DNA from: Neobacillus sp. PS3-34
Lineage (GTDB): Bacteria > Bacillota > Bacilli > Bacillales > Cytobacillaceae
DNA: 64,000 nt
Reading direction: 5' to 3'
NCBI RefSeq assembly: GCF_030915465.1
Contig: NZ_CP133267.1
Span: forward strand, 124,001 to 188,000
Shown here one piece after another: positions 29,034 through 39,152 of this stretch; position 1 is the first letter of the stretch; every line of letters begins with the position of its first letter. Below the pieces are notes generated by a model, which worked only from the letters and a program-made list of their open reading frames with translations, was not told the DNA's origin and did not search any database. The translations under genes were made by a program, and so were the position numbers.

Positions 29034-30543
29034 TTAATAATTGAACATCGGGTTGGTCTTTATGTCTATCCATAGCTCACTCTGCTCAAGAATTCCCGCC
29101 ATTTGAAATAGTTGGTCCTCTCTTCCGTTTGCCGCCATAAATTGGACTCCAATTGGCAGTCCATCGGTTGTTTGATGTAACGGCACAGACATGGCTGGCT
29201 GTCCTGTTAGATTCCCCAATTGCGTAAACGGAGTTCGTTTCAAGCTATTTTCTACCAGCTGGTCAATCAAACCCATTTTCTTAATGAAGCCTGCCAGCCT
29301 TAGTTGACCAAATATACTTATCATTAGTTTTTCAGATGGTGTCGGATCCAGTTCTCCTATTTTCGAAGGAGGAAATGCAGTTGTAGGTGTTACATAAAAG
29401 TCGTATGTTTCATGAAAATCTTCCATCGAATAGGCTGCTTTATCCCATTCCCTTATTGATAGCACCCATTCTTCTGCAGTGGTTGCTTTGCCAAGCAGAC
29501 CTAATAACCATGTGGTTGGCTCAACATCGTTGTATTTAACCTTTCTCCCTAAAAACTCTCCCATGGTAGCTAACGTGGCTGCAACCTCGCCGAAATATAA
29601 TGTAATAAAACTGTTGGCAATTTTTTTACCGTCAACAGGTGCATCCTTTTCTTCCAAATGATGCCCCATGGACTCTAACAGCTTAACTGTTTTTACAACA
29701 GCTTCTTTGTTCTCTGGATGAACTTCCGTATTAATGGGGGATTTTGTCGAGTAGGCAATTCTAAGTGGTTTATTGAATCCCTTCTGCATGCATTCAAAAT
29801 AAGTAGATTCAAATGGTGGTGCATGAAAAGCAGCTCCTTTTTCATGACCCTTTAATAAATCGAGCATTAAGGCACTATCCCGTACAGACCTTGTAAGGAC
29901 ATGGTCCACGGATGCACCTTGCATCTGTCTGCCAAGCTTTCTGCCAACGGGTGTCCTTCCTCTGGAAGGCTTGAATCCGAACAAACCACAAAAGGAGGCC
30001 GGAATTCTGATGGAGCCTCCACCATCATTTCCCCCGGCAATCGGGACCATACCAGCTGCAACCGCCGCTGCTGAACCCCCGCTTGAACCTCCAGGAGTAT
30101 GGTTGGTATTCCAAGGATTTCTTGTTGGTCCATAGTGTGCTGGCTCCGTAATTCCCATAAGAGCTAATTCCGGGACATTTGTTTGTCCTAGAACCGTCAC
30201 TCCTGTTTCCTTTATTTTTGAAACAATATGGGAATCTTCTTCAGCTTTATAGTTGAGGAAGCCCTTTGAACCAGAGGTCATTGGTTCGTTTTTAATTTCC
30301 TGTGTAAAATTCTTTAACAGGATTGGCACTCCGGCAAAAGTGCCTGTTTCGTTATGGGCAATCGAAGCGGCCAGTTCTTTCATAGATTTTATTGATCACG
30401 GCATTTAATGAAGGGTTCACCTGCTCAATTCTTGAAATCGCCGCTTCGATTACTTCTTTTTTAGTAATCTCTTTTTTTTCGATTAGCTCAGCTAAGCCCA
30501 TACCGTCATACTCTTCATAACGAAACGTTGACATTTTCATCAC
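29034..30543 (-). pseudogene. amidase (amidase signature family), frameshifted near 30371
   Basis: An amidase of about 504 codons when two bases are added (or one removed) beside the GGCC at 30369-30372. The first 50 residues (MSTFRYEEYDGMGLAELIEKK in part) are in one frame and the rest in another. The catalytic set is intact: Lys in GVPILLKNF, GGSSGGSAAAVAAGMVPI, and the nucleophile loop GNDGGGSIRIPASFCGLFGFKP. The C-terminal LTGQPAMSVPLHQ is also typical. Substrate not predictable; related to 6-aminohexanoate-cyclic-dimer hydrolase-like and other acylamidases. Confidence 0.85.
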
Positions 30544-30651
30544 TCCGCCCCAATTAACCTATTTCATTACCTAACCTTAATAAATACTCTATTCTATTTT
30601 TGCTAAAAAACTTCCTTTAATCTCCTTTTAAACTTTATTTTTATAATTAAA

Positions 30652-30680
30652 AAAAACGACAGCAAATAGCTATCGTTTTT
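30652..30680 (-). terminator. intrinsic terminator after the acetyltransferase
   Basis: AAAAACGA-C-AGC and GCT-A-TCGTTTTT around a short loop, 28 bases after the stop of the 30708 gene. Confidence 0.8.
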
Positions 30681-30707
30681 CAATAAGAAATAAATGAACA
30701 AATACAT

Positions 30708-31274
30708 TCAAACTTCAATGTGTTTAATAACTTTCGCAGGATTCCCGCCTACGACAACATTTTTAGGAACATCTTTTGTCACAACCGCACCAGATGCTAT
30801 TACTACATTATCCCCTATATTAATTCCTGGATTGATCACGGCTCTCCCGCCAATCCAGACATTGTGACCAATCGTTACTGGCTTGCCGTACTCTTCGCCT
30901 GAAATGCGTTCGGATGGATCGAGCGGATGTGTTGCTGTATAGATATGCACACCAGGAGCAATAAAACAGTTATCACCTATCCGCACTTCACAAACGTCCA
31001 AAATGACACAGTCAAAATTCGCATAGAAGTTTTCTCCTACGTGAATGTTGTAACCATAATCACAACGGAAGGTCGGCTCCACGAATAGGTTTTTTCCGTT
31101 TGAACCGAAGAGTTCCTTCAAAAGTTCAGTCCGTTTTTCATTTTCAGTCTCTAACGTTTGATTGTATAACCTGGTTAATCTTCTGGCATTTTCACGCTCT
31201 CTTATTAATTCGGGGTCAGCAGCATTATACAATTCGCCATTTAACATTTTTTCTTTTTCAGAATGCACTTGCAA
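30708..31274 (-). CDS. sugar O-acetyltransferase (maltose/galactoside acetyltransferase type)
   Basis: A 188-residue hexapeptide-repeat acetyltransferase. The N-terminal helix region [18 protein letters not shown] is the Maa/LacA start; the left-handed beta-helix follows with repeats such as [43 protein letters not shown] (in part) and [19 protein letters not shown]. The catalytic His lies in the TATHPLD segment. It transfers acetyl from acetyl-CoA to a sugar hydroxyl in the cytosol. Confidence 0.93.
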   Translation of the reverse strand: MQVHSEKEKMLNGELYNAADPELIRERENARRLTRLYNQTLETENEKRTELLKELFGSNGKNLFVEPTFRCDYGYNIHVGENFYANFDCVILDVCEVRIGDNCFIAPGVHIYTATHPLDPSERISGEEYGKPVTIGHNVWIGGRAVINPGINIGDNVVIASGAVVTKDVPKNVVVGGNPAKVIKHIEV

Positions 31275-31509
31275 AACTCCTGTATTTTCTTATTTTTTAA
31301 AATTATATCACAACTTCGTTTCACTGCTTCACATTATAAAACTACGCACACTAATTACTCTTACTCATTTTTCTGTAAATATTGCTATAAAAATTCCAAA
31401 CGGTCCATGATATACTAATAGAAGTTTAGATATTACCTTACAAAGGTATTTCTTATTTAATGAGACATCGTTAATTATACGAACTTGTGAATTCATCAGG
31501 AGGACCATA

Positions 31510-32124
31510 ATGAAGGTTATTAGAAAATCATCAAAAAATATTATTCCCTTGTTATTATTATTTCTTTTATTAGGGTCAGCCTTAATTTATAATATGAAAA
31601 TTAAAAAACCATCAGAAGAACAATTGATTAAATATGAGCCGTTAATTTCAAGTGAATTAAAAAAATACCATTTAAATGAGTACACCCCTATTTTACTCGC
31701 TATCATGGATCAGGAAAGCCGCGGAATTGGAAATGATCCCATGCAATCTTCAGAATCCGCTGGCCTGCAAAGAAATGAGATTAATAATCCAGAAGACAGT
31801 ATTAAGCAGGGTGTCTACCATTTTAGTGAAATGTACAAGTACGGAATCAAACGCCGGGTAAATTTAGATACCATTATTCAAAGCTACAATATGGGACCTG
31901 GCTATATAGACTTTGTTGCGAATCATGGTTTTAAACACAGTGAAGAACTGGCCAAATCCTATTCAGAGCTCCAGGTACAAAAATTCCCTACTAAATATAC
32001 ATGTGGTAACAACTTAGGGAATTTTCGCTATCCCTATTGCTTCGGTGATTTTTCATATGCTCTGAAAGTAAATGTCCGGCTTCCTTCTATTAAAAAAATT
32101 CTTCATAACTATTCCGTATCATAG
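31510..32124 (+). CDS. membrane-anchored lysozyme-like (CwlT-N type) protein, paralogue of 26437
   Basis: A 204-residue paralogue of the 26437 product. A basic start (KVIRKSSKN) and one membrane helix (IIPLLLLFLLLGSALIY) lead to a lysozyme-like domain: catalytic Glu in IMDQESRGIGNDPMQSSES, SIKQGVYHF, and QSYNMGPGYIDFVANHG. The C-terminal FRYPYCFGDFSYA matches FRYPYCYGDFTYS of the other copy. AGGAGG lies 6 bases before the ATG. The two copies share orientation but are 4.4 kb apart. Confidence 0.9.
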   Translation: MKVIRKSSKNIIPLLLLFLLLGSALIYNMKIKKPSEEQLIKYEPLISSELKKYHLNEYTPILLAIMDQESRGIGNDPMQSSESAGLQRNEINNPEDSIKQGVYHFSEMYKYGIKRRVNLDTIIQSYNMGPGYIDFVANHGFKHSEELAKSYSELQVQKFPTKYTCGNNLGNFRYPYCFGDFSYALKVNVRLPSIKKILHNYSVS

Positions 32125-32130
32125 ACATTT

Positions 32131-32161
32131 AAAAGGATTTCGTGTGACGAAATCCTTTTTT
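32131..32161 (+). terminator. intrinsic terminator
   Basis: AAAAGGATTTCGT and ACGAAATCCTTTTTT just after the lysozyme-like gene. Confidence 0.88.
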
Positions 32162-32312
32162 GCGATACGACCAATCTGATCTGATTATTTTTAAACACCA
32201 CTACTATTCCCCCTAATAACTTTTCCCTCACTATGATAAAATTAGATACCATTATTTACTATTTATCTCATCAAACCTATTAAATGAGAACGACATGAGA
32301 GGTTACTATCAA

Positions 32313-32906
32313 ATGAAGGAAACTTTAAAAACTTTATTGAATCGGATACCAAATGGAAATATAGATCATCGTTTTATTTTAGCGATAGATGGATTAAGCC
32401 GTTCTGGAAAAACGACGCTTGTTGAACAGATAAGCCAGCATTTGAAAGGAATGGGTATCCCCTTCTTTATTTTCCACATTGACGACCATATTGTTGAAAG
32501 GAATAAGCGGTACAATACCGGAAATGAGGAATGGTATGAGTATTACTGCCTGCAGTGGGATGTGGACTGGTTAAGTCAAAACTTTTTTCATAATCTAAAG
32601 CACTCTCAGTCATTCAGTCTTCCTTACTATGATGGAGAAACTGATACTTACAGCGAACATAGAATTTCCCTGCCGAAAGCCTGCATAATAGTAGTCGAAG
32701 GAGTTTTTCTTCAAAGAAAAGAGTGGCGGAGTTTCTTTGATTATCTCGTTTATTTAGACTGTCCAAGAGATAAAAGATTTCAACGTGAAAGCGACGCAAC
32801 CAAGAAGAACATTGAAAAATTCAAAACCCGATATTGGAAAGCGGAAGAATATTATGTAGAGACAGAGAATCCGATTGAAAAGGCGGATTTGGTTTTAAAT
32901 AGTTGA
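32313..32906 (+). CDS. uridine kinase-like P-loop kinase
   Basis: A 197-residue kinase. I choose the ATG at 32313, preceded by GAGAGGT; an in-frame ATG at 32295 lacks a site. The P-loop is GLSRSGKTT (residues 27-35), followed by an acidic HIDDHIVERNKRY segment and a VVEGVFLQR strand, as in uridine kinase and related nucleoside or pantothenate kinases. The lid region RFQRESDATKKNIEKFKTRYW is rich in Arg and Lys. The phosphate acceptor is not certain. The next gene starts 36 bases later. Confidence 0.8.
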   Translation: MKETLKTLLNRIPNGNIDHRFILAIDGLSRSGKTTLVEQISQHLKGMGIPFFIFHIDDHIVERNKRYNTGNEEWYEYYCLQWDVDWLSQNFFHNLKHSQSFSLPYYDGETDTYSEHRISLPKACIIVVEGVFLQRKEWRSFFDYLVYLDCPRDKRFQRESDATKKNIEKFKTRYWKAEEYYVETENPIEKADLVLNS

Positions 32907-32941
32907 TATTGGAAAAGCCAACGAAATGGAGGAATAAATAC

Positions 32942-33595
32942 ATGAAATTTTTCACAAAAGATTGGTATGAAGAAATGCAAATTTTAGGCTTTCTAATGCT
33001 ACCTGAAACAAAAGAGGAATGGGACGAAAATATTGAGGACTACGAAAAATATGGGATGGATTATAAGAGAATTTTTAAAGAGGACGTGGATTTAAAAAAG
33101 AGCGACTTATTAAGGTTTCTTCCTGAATCCTTTCACCCCTATATTAATGACTATTCAATTAATTCGGAATACCCCCCACTGGAGCTAAGGATTATGGCGG
33201 AACAATGGCTGAAAGAATACCATAAGAGAATGGAAATTCTTGATCAAGAATACATTAACCATTACAAATCTATTAAAGATAAACTCTCTAATAATGTGGT
33301 TCAATTACATGATAATTCCCTGCACGATGCAAGGGTAATTTCCTATGAAATTCCCTCCAAGGATACATTCACCATTATTCTCGATTGCAGAGGCGGCTTT
33401 CATTATTTTACAGACATCAAAGTAACATTTACAGGAGTTACTGAACTTTCAATCCCCAATCAACTGGAAGGCGCATCTTGGCTTTATGATGAGGTTTACT
33501 GCACAAATACGGGATTTGAGTATCATGTCTTATTCGACTGTCCTTTAACAGAATTCAACATCACGGCTGAAAATGTATTGATTGCGGAGTTATAA
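32942..33595 (+). CDS. DUF4085 family protein
   Basis: A 217-residue protein. GGAGGAATAAATAC precedes the ATG at 32942. It opens KFFTKDWYEEMQ, the family start, and is rich in aromatic and acidic residues. The C-terminal half (VVQLHDNSLHDARVISYE, FTIILDCRGGF) looks like a beta-sandwich. The family occurs in Bacillaceae and has no known function. It probably forms one unit with the kinase upstream, as a single terminator follows both. Confidence 0.8.
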   Translation: MKFFTKDWYEEMQILGFLMLPETKEEWDENIEDYEKYGMDYKRIFKEDVDLKKSDLLRFLPESFHPYINDYSINSEYPPLELRIMAEQWLKEYHKRMEILDQEYINHYKSIKDKLSNNVVQLHDNSLHDARVISYEIPSKDTFTIILDCRGGFHYFTDIKVTFTGVTELSIPNQLEGASWLYDEVYCTNTGFEYHVLFDCPLTEFNITAENVLIAEL

Positions 33596-33642
33596 AAAAT
33601 TGCGGGGAACTTTTTATTTGTAAAGTTCCCCGCAATTTTTAT
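33596..33642 (+). terminator. intrinsic terminator of the kinase/DUF4085 unit
   Basis: A long perfect hairpin AAAAATTGCGGGGAACTTT and complement, beginning at the stop codon of the DUF4085 gene. It can act both ways, but the minus-strand gene at 33700 also ends nearby. Confidence 0.9.
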
Positions 33643-33699
33643 TACTATAATCTAAAAGAGCCCTGTGAGAATATGCAAAAACCCGCATATTTATAAATA

Positions 33700-34695
33700 T
33701 TAATCCTTTTCGTTTACGTCCAAAACATCCAATGCAAAAACAAAAAGTGGTATCCCGATAATCAATCCCCATATCCCAAAGAAATGCTCAGAAATAATTA
33801 AAACAACAAAGGTATAAAATACCGGCAAATTTGTTTTTGAAGACATCAGCTTTGGATTCAGGATATAAGCCTCGATCGCATGGACAATCATTACGGCTAT
33901 TGCGATATACAACACTTTTATGAAGCCGCCAATACTAAATGCAATGATGCATAATGGAATAAGCGAGATGATTACTCCCGCAACTGGAATGAGGCCTAGA
34001 AGCAAAATCATGATGGATATGCCGCCCAGCTGTGGAAAACCTAAAATCCAAAGAGCAATGGTAGTTAAAACGCAATTCACTAGGGCAATAATAATTTGGG
34101 CTTCAATTACCTTTCCAAAGGTAGAAGCAAATTTATGTCCGAAAAAATGAATCTCATTGTAAAAAGCAGAGATTTTACTATCTTTAAACTTATTCGTAAA
34201 CTTGATTAAACGAGGTTTTTCTAACAAAAAGAAAAAGCTTAGCAGCAATGCTAACAGAATTTGTAAACTCACCTTACTCACAGTGGTAAAATACTTAACA
34301 AGAAACGTAAAGCCTTGTTCCATATATCCGGAGATTTGTTTTGTCCCAATTTTATCAAAGACATAATTCACAATTGGATAATCAGGGTCGGACGCATAAA
34401 AATCCGTAAGCTGTTTTAATAATATAGTGATTTGGCTGACAATTAATGGCACGTACCGAACACTGGCAAATACGAGGATCCCCACCACTGCGATATAAAG
34501 CGTAATAACCACAATTCTTCGTTTGAAAGTAAACCGCTTAAAGATGATACTCACTAATTTCTCCATTAGAAATGAAAAAATAAATGTAAATAAGATGAGA
34601 TTTATTAAATCCCGTAAAAAAAATAAAAGCAATGACAATAAAACAATAATAAATAACCTTCTAAATCCCGCACTATTGGCGATTTTATTTATCAT
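33700..34695 (-). CDS. AI-2E (PerM-like) family transporter
   Basis: A 331-residue membrane protein with about seven hydrophobic segments. The C-terminal half has the family loops LGLIPVAGVIISLIPLC and a final HAIEAYILNPKLMSSKTNLP (in part), typical of the AI-2 exporter/YtvI/YhhT group. Substrates in this family are diverse, including autoinducer-2 export and sodium antiport. The actual cargo here is unknown. Single gene. Confidence 0.9.
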   Translation of the reverse strand: MINKIANSAGFRRLFIIVLLSLLLFFLRDLINLILFTFIFSFLMEKLVSIIFKRFTFKRRIVVITLYIAVVGILVFASVRYVPLIVSQITILLKQLTDFYASDPDYPIVNYVFDKIGTKQISGYMEQGFTFLVKYFTTVSKVSLQILLALLLSFFFLLEKPRLIKFTNKFKDSKISAFYNEIHFFGHKFASTFGKVIEAQIIIALVNCVLTTIALWILGFPQLGGISIMILLLGLIPVAGVIISLIPLCIIAFSIGGFIKVLYIAIAVMIVHAIEAYILNPKLMSSKTNLPVFYTFVVLIISEHFFGIWGLIIGIPLFVFALDVLDVNEKD

Positions 34696-34744
34696 ATAGC
34701 TGAACCCCTTCTAAAACCCTTTATCCAAATATAAAGATATCGAT

Positions 34745-35622
34745 TTAATGAATGTTTTTCTTTTTAAATCTTCCTCCACGGACCTCTGCTATATCAGCCA
34801 TAGCCAAAAAGGCCGTTGGATCGATATCGTCAATAATATTCTTAAGTTCTGCTTCCTCTAGTCGTGTAATAACACAAAAAACAACCTTCGTGTTCTCCCC
34901 CGTATATGCTCCCTCTCCATTCATATATGTAACACCACGTCCCAACCTTGAAAGGATAGCATCCCCTATTTCTTGATTTTTATCGCTTATAATCCAGGCT
35001 GATTTTGATTGCTCCAATCCTAGTACCACAACATCTATCGTTTTAAACGCAATGATATAAGCAAGAATGGAATACATTGCTCTGTCCCATGTAAAAACGA
35101 AACCAGCGGCACCTAGAATAAAAACGTTAAAAAACATAATGATTTCGCCAACTGAAAAAGGGCCCTTTTATTGATTAAAATCGAAAGGATTTCTGTCCCG
35201 TCCAAGGCACCACCATAGCGGATCACAAGTCCTACCCCGACTCCCAGAATCATTCCTCCAAAAATTGTAGCAAGAAGAATGTCATCTGTAAACGCTGGGA
35301 TGGGATAAAAGAGTGATGTAAAAATAGAAAGTACAATAATGCCAAAAACCGTTGACAATGCAAATGTCTTCCCTATTTGTTTATAACCTAAATAAAAAAA
35401 AGGCAAGTTAAGAATGAAAATAAATAATCCAAGTGGTAAACCAAATATGTGGGATAGCATAATGGATATACCCGTTATACCTCCATCAATTACATAGTTC
35501 GGGACAAGAAAAATCTCTAATCCAGTTGCCATCAAAACAGCACCAATAAAAATGGCAACGGCTCGTTTTAATATTTTGAGTTTTGTTAATTTTGCTTGCT
35601 TGATGTGAGTTAGTTCTGCCAT
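34745..35622 (-). pseudogene. YitT family membrane protein, frameshifted near 35162
   Basis: A YitT-family protein of 293 codons when one base is added at the GGGCCC at 35160-35165. The N-terminal part has the membrane helices with the family loop PNYVIDGGITGISIML and the later GGALDGTEILSILINKR; the break falls before the family segment PFSVGEIIMFFNVFIL. The C-terminal DUF2179 domain (YMNGEGAYTGENTKVVFCVITRLE in part) is intact. Function not established; several paralogues per genome are usual in bacilli. Confidence 0.9.
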
Positions 35623-35684
35623 CTAATTCTCCTTTTAGTAAAACTGGGCATTCGCCAAGTACTTAGGCGAATGCCTTAGTTTTT

Positions 35685-35728
35685 CTTATGCGATTAGAAT
35701 TTATGGATATAAATTCTGATAAGCTAAA
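35685..35728. repeat. dispersed repeat with ATAAATTCT palindrome, copy 1
   Basis: CTTATGCGATTAGAATTTAT and onwards matches 43181-43225 with one inserted base and few changes. It contains the inverted repeat AGAATTTAT-GG-ATATAAATTCT. A second hairpin (ATTCGCC...GGCGAAT, 35650-35673) lies just before it. Confidence 0.7.
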
Positions 35729-35851
35729 TTAAAAATACAATTTCCTTTTATTATCCCCGAAAATTACAGGACATTAACATAATAAAAGATAAATATGATG
35801 TCATTTTTTAATACGTAAAATTTAATAAAAAGTTTCATTTTTTAAATGGAT

Positions 35852-35895
35852 GAGTGACAGGCACCTTCCAATTATTTGGAAGGTGCCTGTCACTC
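35852..35895. repeat. GTGACAGGCACC palindrome, perfect copy
   Basis: Arms of 20 bases (GAGTGACAGGCACCTTCCAA) around a 4-base loop, with no mismatch. It ends 33 bases before the start codon of the Tet-like gene, inside its likely leader. Confidence 0.9.
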
Positions 35896-35928
35896 GAATA
35901 TGGTAGACTAGTGAATTGAGGTGTTCGT

Positions 35929-37877
35929 ATGAATCAGACAAAGACGATTGGGATTTTAGCACATGTGGATGCCGGTAAGACGACTTTTTCCGAGCAGCTG
36001 CTTTACCATACAAAAAGTATTCGGCAAAAGGCCGTGTGGATCATAAAGATGCTTTCCTGGATAGCCATGAAATTGAGAAAGAAAGAGGCATTACCGTTTT
36101 TGCCGATCAAGGCATATTTACATATAACGGCTCCACTTATCATTTAATCGATACACCTGGCCATGTCGATTTTTCACCTGAAATGGAGCGTTCTATCCAG
36201 GTGATGGACTACGCCATTGTGTTCATTAGTGCTGTTGAAGGGATTCAGGGACATACCGAGACCGTCTGGCAGCTTCTAAGAAAGCATCACATCCCGACTT
36301 TCTTCTTTATTAATAAAACAGATCGTGTCGGAGCAGATGTTAATAAAGTGCTAGATGAGATACACACTAATTTTTCAGAAGATGTTTGCGATATTACCGA
36401 ATCCTTACATCAGAATGAGATGAGTCAAGACCTCGTTGAATGGATTGCCGAACGGGATGAAGCTCTACTCGACCGATACATGGAAGATTCTTACGACAAA
36501 GAGCTTTGGTTACAAACGATGAGATGGATGATTACTGAAAATAAACTCTTTCCTCTTTCGAGTGGATCTGCCCTACTGGATACGAACATAATGGAGTTTT
36601 TAGAAAAACTGGACCTGCTTACTGCAACTAATTATTCCTCTGAAGGACTATTTTCCGGGCGGGTATATAAAATCCGCTATGATGAAAATGGCACAAGGCA
36701 AACTTTTATTAAAGCTTTAAGCGGGATGTTAAGAGTGCGGGATGAACTCACCTATGGCAGTGAAGACACATCCGAAAAAATCACACAAATCCGTATTTAT
36801 AATGGAAGTAAATTTAAGACTTTGGATGAGGTATCAGCTGGAGAAATATTTGCAGTAGTGGGTTTAACGAAGGCTAACGCTGGAGATGGCCTTGGTAGAT
36901 TAACGGGAAATTCGACCTATGAAATGATGCCTGCTTTAACATCAAAGGTCCTCTTTGATACATCCATTCATCACAAGGACGTTTTAAGATACTTTCAAAT
37001 TCTCGATGCTGAAGATCCCTCTTTGCAAGTAATCTGGGATGAAACACTGCAGCAGATTACAATCCATGTGATGGGCACGATTCAGCTAGAAGTATTGCAA
37101 AGGCTTGCTAAGGAACGATTTGCTCTTGACGTGTCATTTGCTGATCCTGAAATTTTATATAAAGAAACGATTGAAACCAGTGTGAATGGCTATGGACATT
37201 TTGAACCACTTGGTCATTATGCAGAGGTACATCTTAAACTGGAGCCTGGCGAGAGAAACAGTGGACTAATATTTGAAAATGCCTGCCATGCAGATGATTT
37301 AACTATTGGATACCAAAACTTAATTCGTCAGCATCTTTTCGAGAAGGACCATCACGGAATATTGACAGGTTCCCCGCTTACGGATATAAAAATGACTCTG
37401 CTTACTGGACGTGCCCATAACAAGCACACAAGCGGCGGAGACTTTAGGGAAGCGACATTAAGGGCATTAAGACAAGGACTTGAAAATGCGGAGAATCGTT
37501 TATTAGAGCCTTATTATGATGTAAAAATTAAAGTTGACCTCAATCATCTGGGACGGGTTTTATCAGACATCCAACATGCATCGGGACATTTTGATGCTCC
37601 GCAAACAGTAGAAGATAAAGCCTTTATCACCGGAAAAGTGCCTGTGGTTACTTTTATGAACTATAGTACAACACTGGCCTCCTTTACTCAGGGAAAAGGA
37701 TCGATCAATCTCGTCTTCGGCGGTTACGACAGCTGCCATAATGAAGAGGAAATCATCCAGAAGCGTAATTACAATAAAGATGCTGATCCGGAGTACACCT
37801 CCTCCTCCATCTTTTGCGCAAAAGGGGTTGGATATTCCGTCCCGTGGGATGAAGCAGAAAGTAAGATGCACGTATAG
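35929..37877 (+). pseudogene. Tet-type ribosomal protection GTPase (EF-G-like), frameshifted near 36031
   Basis: A protein of 649 residues once one G is added at AAAAGGCC (36030-36033), restoring RQKGRVDHKDAFLD. The GTPase domain has the P-loop AHVDAGKTT (11-19), the switch region KERGITVFA, DTPGHVDF and NKTDRVG. The later domains follow the EF-G/TetM order, with a domain IV segment (GHFEPLGHYAEVHLKLEPG in part). It is close to the Tet(M)/TetB(P)/OtrA group that removes tetracycline from the ribosome. Chromosomal Bacillus homologues often have untested resistance, so function is inferred only. A perfect hairpin lies in its leader. Confidence 0.88.
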
Positions 37878-37901
37878 TTACATTTTGATCAATGTATTCC
37901 T

Positions 37902-37934
37902 AAAAGGAGCCTTCCACAGAGAAAGGCTCCTTTT
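37902..37934 (+). terminator. intrinsic terminator between convergent genes
   Basis: AAAAGGAGCCTT and AAGGCTCCTTTT around a 9-base loop, 24 bases after the Tet-like stop and 3 bases from the stop of the opposing gene at 37937. It probably serves both. Confidence 0.85.
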
Positions 37935-37936
37935 CT

Positions 37937-38764
37937 TTACAGACAGCCAATATAAGCAAGTGTTTCTAACTCACTAGAATCCTTTTCACCGTCTAAAATT
38001 TTACGGACATCGTTTATTGTGGTCTGAAGGTCAACAGATTCACCTTTTTTCCCTGTATAGGGTTCCGTTACATAAAAGGGTTGGGTAAGATATGCTTCAA
38101 GCCTCTCCCCTCTTTGATATATATGAAGTTCGGAAGCAGGGATTTCTTTCAGTCCGTTCATCTCTACTAGGGACTGAAGTTCTCGGTATTGATGTAATAG
38201 TTCTTGAGCTCTTTGCTTGATGTTTTGATGAGATTGATCTTGATGGGATTTATCTAGCTTAGAAGAAGTTGAAGCGAAAGGATTTATGGCAGGAAATTTA
38301 TGTCTGGATGTGAGATATGCATCAAATTGCCATACAGTATCTGCCTTCCCAAAAGGAAGTGTTTCGTCCATTGCTGCACCGCTCAAGTCAAATAAAAAGG
38401 TTGTCATATCAGGAGTGCTAGAATGCATTAATTTTCCCTTGAGCTTTAATAGTTCACCTGATAATTCATGTTCACGATCTGCAGCAAATGCAATATGTCC
38501 TTCTTTCTCTAGGGAAGATATTCCTTCGAAAATTCCTTCAGGAGAAGTCGCAGCAATATCGACATCTGCAATTAGATCCTCAAGTTCTTGGTGTTTCTCC
38601 TGTGGATAGAGAAGCACTGTCACGTATCCATTTCTCTTTAACCGATAAAATAATTCGGTAAGAACCACCACCTGCCCCATTCCGTGTTTGGCAACCAGTC
38701 CCACAGTTCCCCCTTTTGAAATTGGTGCAAAAAAATCGATTGTTTTTATCTTCGTTTCGATCAT
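37937..38764 (-). CDS. F1-ATPase beta-like protein without a working P-loop
   Basis: A 275-residue relative of the ATP synthase beta subunit. Colinear matches: FFAPISKGGTVGLVAKHGMG against the beta-subunit P-loop region, FPAINPFASTSSKLD against the YPAVDPLASTSR segment, QRAQELLHQYRELQSLVEMNGL against the RYRELQDIIAILG segment, and AYLTQPFYVTEPYTGKKGE against the FLSQ.F.VAE.FTG segment. The Walker A GGxGVGKT is KHGMGQV, lacking Lys and Thr, and the catalytic Glu region is also changed. The N-terminal barrel domain of about 80 residues and part of the middle are missing. So it is probably not an ATPase. Role unknown. Confidence 0.75.
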   Translation of the reverse strand: MIETKIKTIDFFAPISKGGTVGLVAKHGMGQVVVLTELFYRLKRNGYVTVLLYPQEKHQELEDLIADVDIAATSPEGIFEGISSLEKEGHIAFAADREHELSGELLKLKGKLMHSSTPDMTTFLFDLSGAAMDETLPFGKADTVWQFDAYLTSRHKFPAINPFASTSSKLDKSHQDQSHQNIKQRAQELLHQYRELQSLVEMNGLKEIPASELHIYQRGERLEAYLTQPFYVTEPYTGKKGESVDLQTTINDVRKILDGEKDSSELETLAYIGCL

Positions 38765-38953
38765 TCCGACCGTCCCCTCTCAAAATAGATTGATATTTTA
38801 GTAAGATTCAGCGCATGAAGTAACACGAGCCAAAAAAATTAAGGAAGAAGATATTTTTATTCCTTACTTTTCCATGTATCCCAAAATTTCCTCACCTCTT
38901 ACTTTAAAGAGTAAAATAAATTACGTTAAAAAGCAATTGTTTTTTCAAAAAAA

Positions 38954-38996
38954 AGTGACAGGCACCATCCAATTAATTGGATGGTGCCTGTCGCTC
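38954..38996. repeat. GTGACAGGCACC palindrome
   Basis: Arms GTGACAGGCACCATCCAATT and its complement with one mismatch near the end (TCGC for TCAC). It stands alone between divergent genes at 38764 and 39099; the rest of that 334-base gap holds the hairpin at 39052. Confidence 0.85.
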
Positions 38997-39051
38997 TTGT
39001 AACAATATTCTCAATTTTCTTTACAAACCTTCATCCTGCCTTTACGATTAA

Positions 39052-39077
39052 TTTAGGAATGGAAAAACATTCCTAAA
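39052..39077 (+). promoter_or_regulatory. hairpin directly upstream of the leader peptide
   Basis: A perfect 10-base inverted repeat TTTAGGAATG/CATTCCTAAA with a 6-base loop, ending 5 bases before the AAAGGAGG site of the 17-residue ORF. There is no T-run, so it is more likely an operator or RNA stem than a terminator. Confidence 0.45.
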
Positions 39078-39098
39078 CTAAAAAGGAGGATGATAGCG

Positions 39099-39152
39099 AT
39101 GGGCAATGTAGTAAATCAAATCACTTTTGAAAATAGGACAGATGACACTTAG
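39099..39152 (+). CDS. short leader ORF, 17 residues
   Basis: MGNVVNQITFENRTDDT, with a very strong AAAGGAGGATGATAGCG site, ending 17 bases before the start of the 1027-residue gene. No hydrophobic, Cys-rich or single-amino-acid bias is seen. It could couple translation of the large gene or be a remnant of a longer protein. Confidence 0.4.
   Translation: MGNVVNQITFENRTDDT

Noticed and set aside
35929..37877. A real loss of the Tet-like resistance gene
   Set aside because: The only defect is one missing G at AAAAGGCC, the same type seen in twelve other genes, so I treat it as a probable sequence error.
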